NCBI GenBank assembly: GCA_033032865.1
Contig: JAWHQI010000051.1
Location: 11,116,001-11,180,000 of the forward strand
Source of the DNA: Dactylorhiza incarnata
Lineage: Eukaryota > Streptophyta > Magnoliopsida > Asparagales > Orchidaceae
Length of the DNA: 64,000 bases
Direction: 5' to 3'
Shown here: one piece after another, positions 9,308 through 19,145 of the stretch
Position numbering within the stretch: position 1 is the first letter of the stretch
How the letters are laid out: each line of letters opens with the position of its first letter
Position numbers and translations under genes: made by a program
The notes under the pieces: generated by a model
Told to the model about the DNA's origin: nothing
Databases searched by the model: none
Seen by the model: the letters and a program-made list of their open reading frames with translations, nothing else

Positions 9308-10860
9308 GGGTCCGTTCGTTACGTCGGAATTGGATCGTTGAAATTGGAATTCAATTGACAATTCCAATTCCAGCGTTCGGCGGCCATAAAAATACATCGG
9401 AATTGGAATTCATTTCAATTCCCATAGGAATTGGTTATTAAAGAAATACGCCTCCCTCAATTCCGACCTCGTGAGGTCTTCATTCGCAATTCCCACCCCT
9501 ACCAGTGCACCCCTGACTATCTCAAAAAGCTCTCGACGCCAACTCTATTGTTCGCCTATGGGCGCATTTTTCGCCGAAGAGCGAATTTTTTGACGCGGCG
9601 CATATTTTTCCGCCCGAGCTTGAATATTTCGCTTGTACGCGTATTTTTTCGCCCAGGTGCAATTTTTCTGCCCGAGCGCGCATTTTTCACTCGGGCGCCC
9701 ATTTTTCGCCAGTGTGCGCATTTTTCTGCCCATACGCTCATTTTCGCCCGGGCGCGCATTTTTCACCCGAGCGCGCATTTTTTGCCCGGGCACACATTCT
9801 CCGCCCGGGCGCACATTTTTCACCCGGGCGCATATTTTCTGCCCGGGCGCACATTTTCCGCCCAGGCACGCATTTTTTGCCCGCGGGCGCTTGTTTTCTC
9901 CCGGGGGCGCTTGTTTTCGCACGGTGGCGCTTTTTTCGCCCGGGCTACCAGCCCGCCTGGGCGCCCATTATTTGCCGGGCGAGCATTTTCCTCCCGTGCG
10001 TGCATTTTCTGCCCGTGCACGCATTTAGCGCCCGGAAGCGTTTTTTCCAACCTGGGAGCGCATTTTCCCGCCCGGGCGCGCTTTTTTCGCCAGGAAGCGC
10101 TTCTTTATTCTCACGGGCGAGCATTTTTCGTCCGGGCGTGCAATTTTCCTCTGTTTGGCGAAAAAAGCGCGCCTGGGCGAAAAATTCGCGTCTGCAAGAA
10201 AAATGCACACCCGACAAGAAAAATGCATGCCCGGGCGAAAAAAGCACTCCCAGGCAAAAAAAAATGCGCTTGGGCAGAAAAATGCGCGCCCAGGCAGAAA
10301 AATGCACTCACGGGCGAAAAAATGCACGCCCTAGCAAACAATGCACGCTCGGGCAAAAAATGCGCGCCCGGGTGAAAAAATTTGCATCCGTGCGGAAAAT
10401 GCGCACCGACAAAAAAATGCGCCCGGACGAAAATATGCGCTCCCGAGCGAAAATATGCGCTCCGGGGCGAAAAAATGCGCTCCCGGGCGAAAATATGCTC
10501 GCCCGGCCAAAAAAATGCGCGCCCGAGCGAAAATATGCGCGCCCATGCCAAAAATGCGCTTTCGGGCAAAAAATGCGCGCCCGCGCGAAAAATGCATGCT
10601 CGGGCGAAAAATGCGCTCCCGGGCGAAAAATGCATGCCCGGGCGGAAAAATGTGTGCCCGGGCGGAACAATGCGCGCCCGGGCATAAAATTCTAATTTGC
10701 AACCGAACAGTGGGATTACTAATTTAAATTCATGTGATAGAATTCCTGCATTCAGCCGAACAGCAGAATTGGAATTAACTTCAATTCCAATTCCTGCGGG
10801 AATTAGAATTGAAGTCAATTCCAATTCCTGCATCTCAATTCCGACGTAACGAACAGACCC
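9308..10860. mobile_element. PIF/Harbinger-type non-autonomous TIR element with foldback interior
   Basis: 1553-bp element with terminal inverted repeats: left GGGTCCGTTCGTTACGTCGG, right the reverse complement with one change (C to T at position 6), continuing as AATTG-rich subterminal inverted repeats. It is flanked by TTA on both sides (9305-9307, 10861-10863). The other LTR of B shows the empty site with a single TTA at 16798-16800, proving insertion. A 3-bp TTA duplication and GGG-starting termini fit PIF/Harbinger (Tourist-like) elements. The interior has no transposase; it is a two-armed array of about 20-bp units. All long open frames across it on both strands are by-products of a stop-free repeat unit. 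Confidence 0.88.
9545..10690. repeat. Two-armed array of ~20-bp GC-core units (foldback)
   Basis: Left arm (about 9545-10140): units like GCGCATTTTTCGCCCGGGC at 18-22 bp spacing. Right arm (about 10150-10690): the reverse complement, GCCCGGGCGAAAAATGCGC. The symmetry centre is near 10145. Many units keep the 8-bp palindrome GCCCGGGC. The arms are diverged unit by unit, so the hairpin would be imperfect but several hundred base pairs long. This is not a CRISPR array: there are no spacers and the units are contiguous. Confidence 0.9.
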
Positions 10861-11404
10861 TTAATAAAATTGATTACAAAACTAGATTTCTATGACGCTA
10901 GAAATCGAAAGGGAATAATAAAATCCTTTTTGTTTTCTATCCCGACTCGTATCCCCACGAACTGATGGCTTTAGCCTATCCTTCCCCGAATACGGCCTTA
11001 CACCGCTCTAGCCAATCCCTCCCCGGATATGGCCTCGAGCACCCCCTAGACCTAACCTAGATCTAGTTGCCAATACGAGGCGAATTTCTGCCCTAAGTCC
11101 TATCCAGACCTAGTCGTCAACATGAGGCGAATTTACTACACGATTTAAAGGAGATGGATAAATGAAATATCAACAACAATATAAAAACTCCCTATATGGA
11201 TCTATTGGAGAAGTAGACAAAGACCTGCAGAGTATTATCGTAGTCGATGCGGTCTTTCCTCACTGTGATGAAGCGTGTTGAAATCTTCTCCATTGATCTC
11301 CTTAAGCCTTCATGGATTTGTGGGAGTCTCTCTCCGAATCTTCCTCTATATGCTGTGGCACGAAGCTCTGGAATTTAGGATCATAAGAGAATGAAGAAGA
11401 TGGA

Positions 11405-11670
11405 CTTTTATAGCCTTGGAGCTAGCGCCCGCGCTATCACTACCGCCGGTGCTATCCCGGTTTAGGAAATATTCTCCGTGTGAGAATCCTTCATTTTAAG
11501 CAAACCGTCCTCCTTCCTCTATTGCTTTGCGCTATCGCCTGCGAAAGTAGATACCACACGCTCTAGTTTCTACCGCCTGCGTTAGCTGCTATCACCAGGC
11601 GCTAACACCTTCTATAACTGCTCCCGAAATTTTCTCTAATCAGAGCTAGCGCCGGCTCTAGTGGGCATGT
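11405..11670 (-). promoter_or_regulatory. Element B U3 promoter: TATA box and GCGCTA-type palindromic motifs
   Basis: Minus strand TATAAAAG at 11405-11412. On the upstream (higher-coordinate) side lie repeats of related cores such as GCTAGCGCC, CGCTATCACTACCGCCGG and CAGGCGCTAAC up to 11670. The same block is in the other LTR at 17365-17610, where the TATA is altered to TCTATAT. Placement right upstream of TATA fits promoter elements; activity is inference. Confidence 0.6.
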
Positions 11671-11822
11671 TGGAATTTTGGCTTCAAATTTGGGCGCAAC
11701 CTTCTTATGTTATCTTTGAGTCATGTGGACTTATTTTCCCGCACACTTAAACACACAAGATCAAATACACATAGGATTTGTTATTCTCAAACCTAGGAGA
11801 TGCGGAAGATGATGTTCCAACA

Positions 11823-14800
11823 AACTCCCCCTTTTGATAATAACAAATCCATTGATGATAAATCAGAGCATTAATATATAAGCATGATGAAACCTACTTG
11901 TGTGTGTGTGTGAAAGTGATGAGTTAGGATAATGTCGATTTTAGTATTAAGAATTGCCCCCCTAAATACATGCTCCCCCTATGTGAATGCTCCCCTAAAA
12001 TGTAAGTTATCATCTTACTCATTAGTCATATTAGTTTTCCCATTTGATAACGATTATTATTTATCATGTTAGTTCTCCCCCTTTTGTTATTAGCAAAAGT
12101 GGGCAAGGAAGCAATAGACATAAAAGAGGATTTTTTATAAAAAGATAAGGCATGATCGAGCTTTTGAAAGGAAATGAAATGATAAGGAGTTTTAAGCATA
12201 CTAATGTAATGATTTCCAAGTAACCAATCTACCTAGACAATATGTCTACACCCTATCCGCGTACTAAGTGACAGATGGTTATAAGGAGCTGCATACATGC
12301 CATAGGTTGGGGTGTTCCATATGCAAACACTAGAAAATACTCAACCTAGCACTCTTTCCCCCCAGTACCTCGCAAGGCCCCACTAGAACCCTCCTCGGTT
12401 AAGGACAAGACATGACTTAGAGGTTAGGTTATTTAATGTCTACATCCCTACGCCCCCGCTATGGTGAGATATGTAATCATGGGATAATAATCATTAGAAA
12501 CATTAAGCATTTGAATCTAATGATAAGTTCATACTCTATGAGTTTATATTTTTATTTGAATTTTTGAAAAACTCACATAGTTATTTTCAAATCCATTAAT
12601 GAATCAGAGTTTTTAGCATAAAAATGATATTCGTGTTAGAATAACCAATATAAATTCTACCAAGCAAGTCTACCACTTGTTGGAAAAGGAATTTTGAGAT
12701 TTAAGACTTTGATATAAGCATGAAAGCGCAAGGTAAAAAATATATGGTGATGATGCAGAAGACTTATAGAAATACAAGAAACATCTTTTTGTAATCATGT
12801 CTATTCATAAGAAGATATATGAGTTAAATTCCAAAAAGGAAGATGGTTTTGTAAATCATTTTTCATTTAAAATCTTTAAGTAATAAAGTAAGCAAGCATG
12901 AAATAAGGATATCAAAGAGAAATTACAATGATGTTATTATAATTCACAAATTCAAAACATACCAAACATTGTAGAAAGCATGCTAGGTTATCTAATGCAT
13001 TTATAAATAAAGAGGAGTATATAATTTAGCATTAGGATCCAATACTCATGAGAAGAAGTGTTATGGAAGATAATGATGTGCACATAAGTGTATTTTGAAT
13101 AGAGTAAACAAATGATTTAATCAAAAATACAAAACATATGTAGAGTAAAGTGCACAATAAAACACAAATAATTTTACTTCCACACACTTCAATGCACAAA
13201 GAAAATGTACAACTACCAAGGTGCTTTGCACACACAATGCTCATTAAGACTTATCAGGGTGCAAAGTAGTGCTTGGGGGATCACATACTTTATTTTTCAA
13301 TATTGATTTTTTGTGATCCAGTGTACTTAAGAATAAGTGGTGTAAAAATAAAGGTTTGCACAAGACACTTTACTATTCTATCCAAGGTACTCAACCTCAC
13401 AACGCTTATTAAGACTTATCAGGAGGTTCAAGTAGTGCTTGGTGGAGTTATCTTTTTCAATTTATTTCATGATTATTTTTTGTATAAAGTTCTCCGAATA
13501 CACTTGTTTTGCAAACCAATGTAATTTTTAAAGCACTACCACTTTTCTTAATTTTTAAGAGTGCAAATAAATGTAGTGTAGGTAAGATACTTGTGCAAAT
13601 TTAATTTGTTGTACAATTACAATACACAAGAAAGCATTCTTAGATTAAAAGCACATGTAGACTTTGCCAAAACAAGTGAGTGAATAAATATCATTATCAA
13701 TCATAAAATATTTACTCATACTTAGAGGCATGCTAAGCTTGGTTCTACCCAACCTTTTCATTACAATTGGTGCACATATGAGTAGATATATCAAAGCATG
13801 ATAAAAACAATGTTCAAAGTAGTTTGAAAAGATAAATTGCAATATTATAGAAGGTCGAAATGTTAGATTAGACCATGCTTGATATGAATAATAAAATCAA
13901 TACAGTTTTTTTTATATTTAAAAAATCATTTTGTTTTAAAGTTTGAACTCATATAATTGATCTTGGACTTCCCGATGTCTACCCTGTGAAGGGTTCATCT
14001 GGTACTAGGAGATGTGATGGGGTGACATCCCAAATCTCCCTTTCGCAAGATACGTGTCAATAGAAAAGTTAGGTTCAAAAAATATTTTTTGATGTTTTAT
14101 ATTTTTGTATTTGATTTTTGCATATAGAAATAGAAATCAAACAAATAACCAAAAAAACGAAGTAAGAATAATATTTTTTGTAATTTGGCATTTGTAATTT
14201 TTCAAAAATCAATTATAGGTAGAAATGCGAAAGTGAGTAGTACATATAAAATAATATATTTTTAGTGATTTTTTAGAATTTTAAAATTATAGAAAATCAG
14301 GCACTCGTGCTAGCGCTGGCGCTAACGCGACAAACAGTACACTATTTTTCAAGATTTTGGAAATTATGATTATTGATCTTGATTAAGTGTCCCAAGAGTA
14401 GTTTCATGCAGAAATTTCAGAATTTTTTGAGATGCCTAGATAGTGCAAATTGCATGAAACATTAGCAATTTTGTATATGACTTTACCAAATAAACATTGC
14501 ATGAGATATATTTTATTATACCTTCATTTTGACTTTTCTAAATGCTTGTGTTTATCAAAATAGTATAACTTGAAAAAGATAGGAATTGAAGACACAAGAC
14601 ATCATGCTCGAATAATCCAAATAAGCATGATTTAAATGATTTAAAAGTGAAATGATGTCATGCATAAAAATAGGTTTAAGAATGATTTATGAAATATGGT
14701 CATCCCTCAAAATTTTTGAAAGAGAAAAAGTGAAGTTCATGATTTTATTAATTTAGATAAATATCTTATAACAAATTTAGAGTCTGATTTATAGGTATAA

Positions 14801-15058
14801 TATAAGATATTTATAGGCAATAAATATTAGAAAGATAGATGGGTCATAAAAAAAATATGATTTTGAATTTTGATCAATTTGATTTATAAACTCATTAAGT
14901 TGTAAGAGATAAAATCATATTTCCAATAATATATAAGATGACCATAACATGATAGCTTAAAAAAATAAGAAAACAAAAAGAAAAATTAAAGCATATCATG
15001 AAGTAGAAATTTTTATATTTCATTTTGAAAATATTCTACTTCATGCATTTGGTGATAC
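11823..15058 (-). other. Element B non-coding 3' region with PPTs and conserved blocks
   Basis: AT-rich, no credible ORF. The polypurine tract (plus strand ACTCCCCCTTTTG) abuts the LTR at 11824, and a second tract CTCCCCCTTTTGTTATTAGC lies at 12073-12092. Two copies of a block containing ATTAAGACTTATCAGG and GTAGTGCTTGG occur at 13219-13280 and 13356-13449. The same block occurs in element G at 47044-47135. Further CTCCCCCTA runs near 11965-11995. A domain-less 3' region with several purine tracts is typical of Sireviruses. No pol remains are recognisable. Confidence 0.7.
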
Positions 15059-16422
15059 CTAATGAATAAGAGATTTAGGTATCCAAAGGGGACCAAGTGT
15101 GGTGGTCTCTTTGGGTACCCAAATATAACGTGAAGGTTTGTGGGTAGATAGTGATGAATGGGTCCTATCCTGTGAAGTTAATGTTTCATTTTTAATTTTG
15201 GGTCTCCATTCAAACCTTAGTTTAATGTTATTCTTATGTATCAAATTTCTATTGTGATCATCTCTATATTGAAGATTATGATTGTAATGATTATTGAATG
15301 TATTGTTAATAGGAAATTTGTGTAATTTTAATTCTAAGTTGGGAGAAACATGATTTTGTAAATAATGGTGATTTTGACTTTGATTTACAAATACTTTGTG
15401 TTTCCTACTCTCATTATTTGGCTTAGTTAAGATATTCATATTCATATTCAACATGCTTTTAGATATTTCTTGATATTGTGAATTTTTATTAATAATTTTT
15501 ATTAGCAAGTTGATTTTTGATTTTAATTCATCATTTTTGATCTTTAGATTATGCATACCTTTATTATAAGCTATTGTGCTATTTTTAAGAGTGGAAACAA
15601 TAAAGTCAATATGATTTTGATAGTCATTTCTAAATTCCTCAAACGTTTCGTCCATCTCCTTGATTTCAATTTTATAATTTTGGCACGCAGCGCAATCACT
15701 TTTCAAAGATGAATTTTCTAAAGATAATTTTTCATTATGTTCTTTTAAAAAAATTTCTTTTTCAAGTTCCTTGAATTTTTCTTTAATATCATTACAATCA
15801 AAATAAGTTTTTGTATTTTCAATTGAAGAGACATAGGTAAAACTAGATAAATCAGAATTTGATTCTACTTTAACTTTTGCTTTTAAATCTTTATTTTCTA
15901 AGCGCAATTTGCAATTCGCATTTTTCAATTTCTTTATTTTGCGCTTTGTAAATTGTAGCAATTGTAAAGTAGAAATAGAATTGCAAATAATAAGAGAATT
16001 TGATTTGCTTACAGTGCTTTTGGATGCGGTGAGATTTGAGCATAGAGTTTCTTCATTATCTTCATCTTTTTGGCACACCTTTTCCAAAGATAATATTTCT
16101 TCTTTTCCACTTGATGTGCACACCATTGATCCATCATCAGCGGAGCTTTTTTGACCATTTTTGCAAGCTTGTATGTTCTCCACTTCTTGTGTTTGTTCCA
16201 TATGTGTGAGAGGAAAATCATACCTTTCTTCAAGAAATTTCCATACTTTGTATGCACCAGGAAAAAATATATTAATTTAAAAATATCTTGAGATAAAACA
16301 CAAAAGATACTATTCAAAGCCTTTGCATTCAGGCGACATTCCTTTTTATTTGTTTCATCCGCTGGTCTTACTATTGCTATATTCCATGCTTCGATATCTA
16401 AATTTTTAATAAACTTTTCCAT
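15059..16422 (-). pseudogene. Element B gag, one frameshift
   Basis: Starts at 16422 (MEKFIKNLDIEAW). The early part carries the copia gag signature W-x-I-A with KALNSIFCVLSQDIF about residues 45-60. A frameshift near 16210-16260 moves to the frame 15059-16201. That part is rich in Lys, Glu, Ser and Asn with long heptad-like coiled-coil segments (for example LRLENKDLKAKVK). It has one C-x2-C pair (CAACQNYK) but no complete CCHC knuckle. It ends with RYIWVPKE and LWIPKS, W-V/I-P-K motifs that in Sirevirus-like elements lie just before protease. Coding then stops, so pol is absent. Gag would form particles. Confidence 0.75.
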
Positions 16423-16567
16423 TAAAAATTTTCACCCTTTATAATTTCTTCCTTCAAATAAAGGTGGTGCTAGTGATTTCCTTCTTCATAAAAATTTCCC
16501 CCATTAATAGAAGCGAGATCACGAGACGTCATTATTCTCGATTGTTAAGACGATTTGGAATAACCTG

Positions 16568-16579
16568 GCTTTGATACCA
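16568..16579 (-). other. Element B tRNA-iMet primer binding site
   Basis: Minus strand TGGTATCAAAGC, one base from the initiator tRNA complement, two bases inside the 5' LTR (AG spacer). Confidence 0.85.
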
Positions 16580-16581
16580 CT

Positions 16582-17771
16582 TGTTGGATCGGTAGGCGCC
16601 CCCTTACAGGGGGGGGGGGGTGAATAAGGGTTTTAAAAACTTATGTTATATTTTGATATACTTGAATAACAAAGAGATTGAAATAGAGATTTAGAATGAA
16701 GATCTAAATTGATTTATAATGAAAGCGAAAATAATTTTCAATTTAGAGAAATGAAAAACAAATCAATTTTATTACCCAAAGAGAGACATGATTACTATTA
16801 ATAAAATTGATTATAAAACTAGATTTCTATGATGCTAGAAATCGAAAGCGAATAATAAAATCCTTTTTGTTTTCTATCCCGACTCGTATCCCCAAGAACC
16901 GGTGGCTTTAGCCTATCCTTCCCCGGATATGTCCTCAAGATGCTCTAGCTAATCCTTCCCCAAATATGGCCTCGAGCACCCCCTAGACCTAACCTAGATC
17001 TAGTTGCCAACACAAGGCAAATTTCTGCCCTAAGTCTTACCCAGACCTAGTCGCCAACGCGAGGCAAATTTACTGCACGATTTAAAAGAGATGGATAAAG
17101 GAAATAACAACAACAATATAAAAACTCCCTATATGGATCTCTTGGAGAAGTAGACGAAGACCTGGAGAGTATGATCGTAGTCGATGCGGTCTTTCATCAT
17201 GGTGATGAAGCATGTTGAAATCTTCTCCAATGATCTCCTTAAGCCTTCATGGATTTGTTGGAGTCTCTCTCCGAATCATCCTCTATATGCTGTGAAACGA
17301 AGCTCTGGAATTTAGGATCATAAGAGGATGAAGAAGACCGATCCATGGGGTCCTTTCTATATCCTTAGAGCTATCGCCTATGCTATCGCTACCGCCGATG
17401 CTATCCCGATTTAGGAAATATTCTCCACGTGAGAATCCATCCTTTTAAGCAAGCCGACCGCCTTCCTCTATTGCTTTGCGCTACCACCTGCACTAGTAGA
17501 TACCGCCTGCGCTAGCTGCTATTGCCCGCGTTAGCTGCTATTGCCAGGCGCTAACACCTTCTATAACTGCTCCCAAAATTGTCTCTAATCAGAGCTAGCG
17601 CCGGCTCTAATGGGCATGTTGGAATTTTGGCTTCAAGTTTGGGCGCAACCTTCTTATGTTATCCTTGAGTCATGTGGACTTGTTTTCTTGCACACTTAAA
17701 CACACAAGATCAAATACACATAGGATTTGTTATTTTCAAACCTACGAGATGCGAACAATGATGTTCCAACA
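16582..17771 (-). repeat. Element B 5' LTR
   Basis: 1190 bp, TG...CA on the plus strand. It has a G run at 16609-16620 near the U5 end and holds the undisturbed TTA site (16798-16800) of the TIR transposon present in the partner LTR. It is followed by the target duplication GGTGC. Confidence 0.92.
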
Positions 17772-19145
17772 GGTGCTACTAGTCATATGACGGGCAATCC
17801 TCTTCTCTTCTCTCTTTTAGACAAACATGATTGGTCTCCTCCGGTTGTTCTTGCGGATGGCTTTCCATCCCCAGTGTGCGGAACTGGTATGGTGCAGGTC
17901 ACTCCATCTCTTCAACTAAAGGAAACTCTCTACCTGCCGACATTTCCTAGCATTCTGCTATCCATTACTTCTCTTTGTAGAAAATTGAATTGTTTAGTAA
18001 TGTTTATTTCCTCTATTTATTGTTTTCAGGATCCTTGCTCCAAGGAGACGATAGCTACTGGGACTAAAAGTGGCGGCCTCTACTTCCTGGATAATGTGTT
18101 AACCCTCTCTACATTTACTCCCTCAAACTCTCTTCTATAATGGCATCTTCGCCTCAATCATCCTCCTCCTTGCCTTCTCTACCAGCTTTTGCCTGACCTA
18201 CCAAAGGACGATACCTTCCTCAACTACGATGCCTATCAGATTGGAAAACATCATCGCACCTCGTATTCAGCTAAAGATGGGCGTAGCTCATCTTGAACAT
18301 TTGATCTTATTCACTCAAACATGGGGTCCATCTTCTACCAAAACTTTTGGTAGGAGAAGTCTTTATTTTGTAACTTTTATTGATGATTTCTCGAGATGTA
18401 CATGTGTGTATCTTTTAATAGAATGCTCTGAACAATTTTTTGCCCAAACTACTTTATTTAATGAAATTTGCACACAGTTTGGTGTTTCTATCAAAATTCT
18501 TCGTTCTGATAATGTAAAAGAATACCTGAGTAACTAATTTTCAATTTTTGGTTTGAATAATGGCGTTGTTCATCAAACTAGATGTGCTTACCCTTCCTAG
18601 CAAAATGGTGTGGCTGAATGGAAAAATCAAATCTCCTTGACGTTGCTCGCACCCTTCTCACTCAAATGAATGTTCCTTGTTCATATTGGGGTCATGCCGT
18701 CCTCATATCCTATTATCTCATCAATCGTATCCCCTCTACCATTCTCCAAGGACAAACCCCTTTCTCCATCCTATACCTAAGTGAAACACCCTTTCCTCTA
18801 CCACCACGGGTCTTTGGCTGGACAACCTTTGTCCACTTACCTTCCCCTGGGTGAGATAAACTTTCTCCTCGCGCCATCAAGTGCATCTTTCTTGGCTATT
18901 CTCCCACTAAAAAAGTTATCATTATTTTAAACCTTTCTCAGGAAACAATATGTATTGGCTGACGTCACTTTTTTCGAAACTACTCCGTACTTCTCGACAG
19001 AACCTACACCCTCACCACCCGCTGATACTCAGAATTCTCTACCAATTATTTCTGCCATTTCACCTCCACTAACCACCCCACCACCTCCACCTCCCTCTCC
19101 CCCTATGACCACCTCTCCTCCAACTCCATGGTCGTCCCAGCTAGT
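17772..19145 (+). pseudogene. Element C (copia): protease rest, pre-integrase and integrase remains
   Basis: Continuation of C after B. It starts with the second half of the protease active site (GATSHMTG) and the protease body. Then come the GAG-pre-integrase region (WHLRLNHP near 18141), an integrase core with FIDDFSRCTCVYLL (about 18372-18415) and LRSDNVKEYLS near 18505, and the third acidic region NGVAEW at 18606. Stops at 18138, 18535 and 18598 and several frame changes make it a pseudogene. A proline-rich post-integrase stretch (about 19006-19130) precedes the insertion of element D after CTAGT (19141-19145). RT and the 3' LTR are not in the window. Confidence 0.85.

Larger units (their letters stand above)
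9083..11822 (-). repeat. Element B 3' LTR, split by a TIR transposon
   Basis: Matches 16582-17771 on both sides of the inserted 9308-10860 element. Without that insert and its 3-bp duplication it is 1184 bp. The first dinucleotide is TA instead of TG on the plus strand, a point change at the LTR end. A G run at 9109-9126 lies 26 bp from this end. CpG motif block and TATA box are at 11405-11670. Confidence 0.92.
9083..17771 (-). mobile_element. Element B: gag-only Sirevirus-like copia retrotransposon in element C
   Basis: Minus-strand element with LTRs at 9083-11822 (enlarged by a nested transposon) and 16582-17771. Target duplication is GATGC (9078-9082) against GGTGC (17772-17776), one mismatch; the right copy fits the ancestral protease codons of C. 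A primer site for tRNA-iMet lies next to the right LTR and a polypurine tract next to the left LTR. The internal region of about 4.76 kb codes only a gag-like protein at its 5' end. No protease, integrase, RT or RNase H motif is visible in 11823-15058, so B is non-autonomous, probably by pol loss. Confidence 0.92.

Noticed and set aside
9545..10690. Possible CRISPR-like array
   Set aside because: Units are contiguous, degenerate and inverted in two arms; there are no unique spacers and the DNA is a plant TIR transposon.
9431..10833. Many long overlapping ORFs on both strands, up to 327 codons, with repeated Arg/Pro/Phe or Lys/Arg/Ala residues
   Set aside because: They are by-products of a ~20-bp repeat unit without stop codons in several frames inside the foldback array. 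No start context or domain, and all frames are open at once.
12000..15000. Possible pol remains in B
   Set aside because: No protease, integrase, RT or RNase H motif could be found in any frame; short AT-rich frames only.
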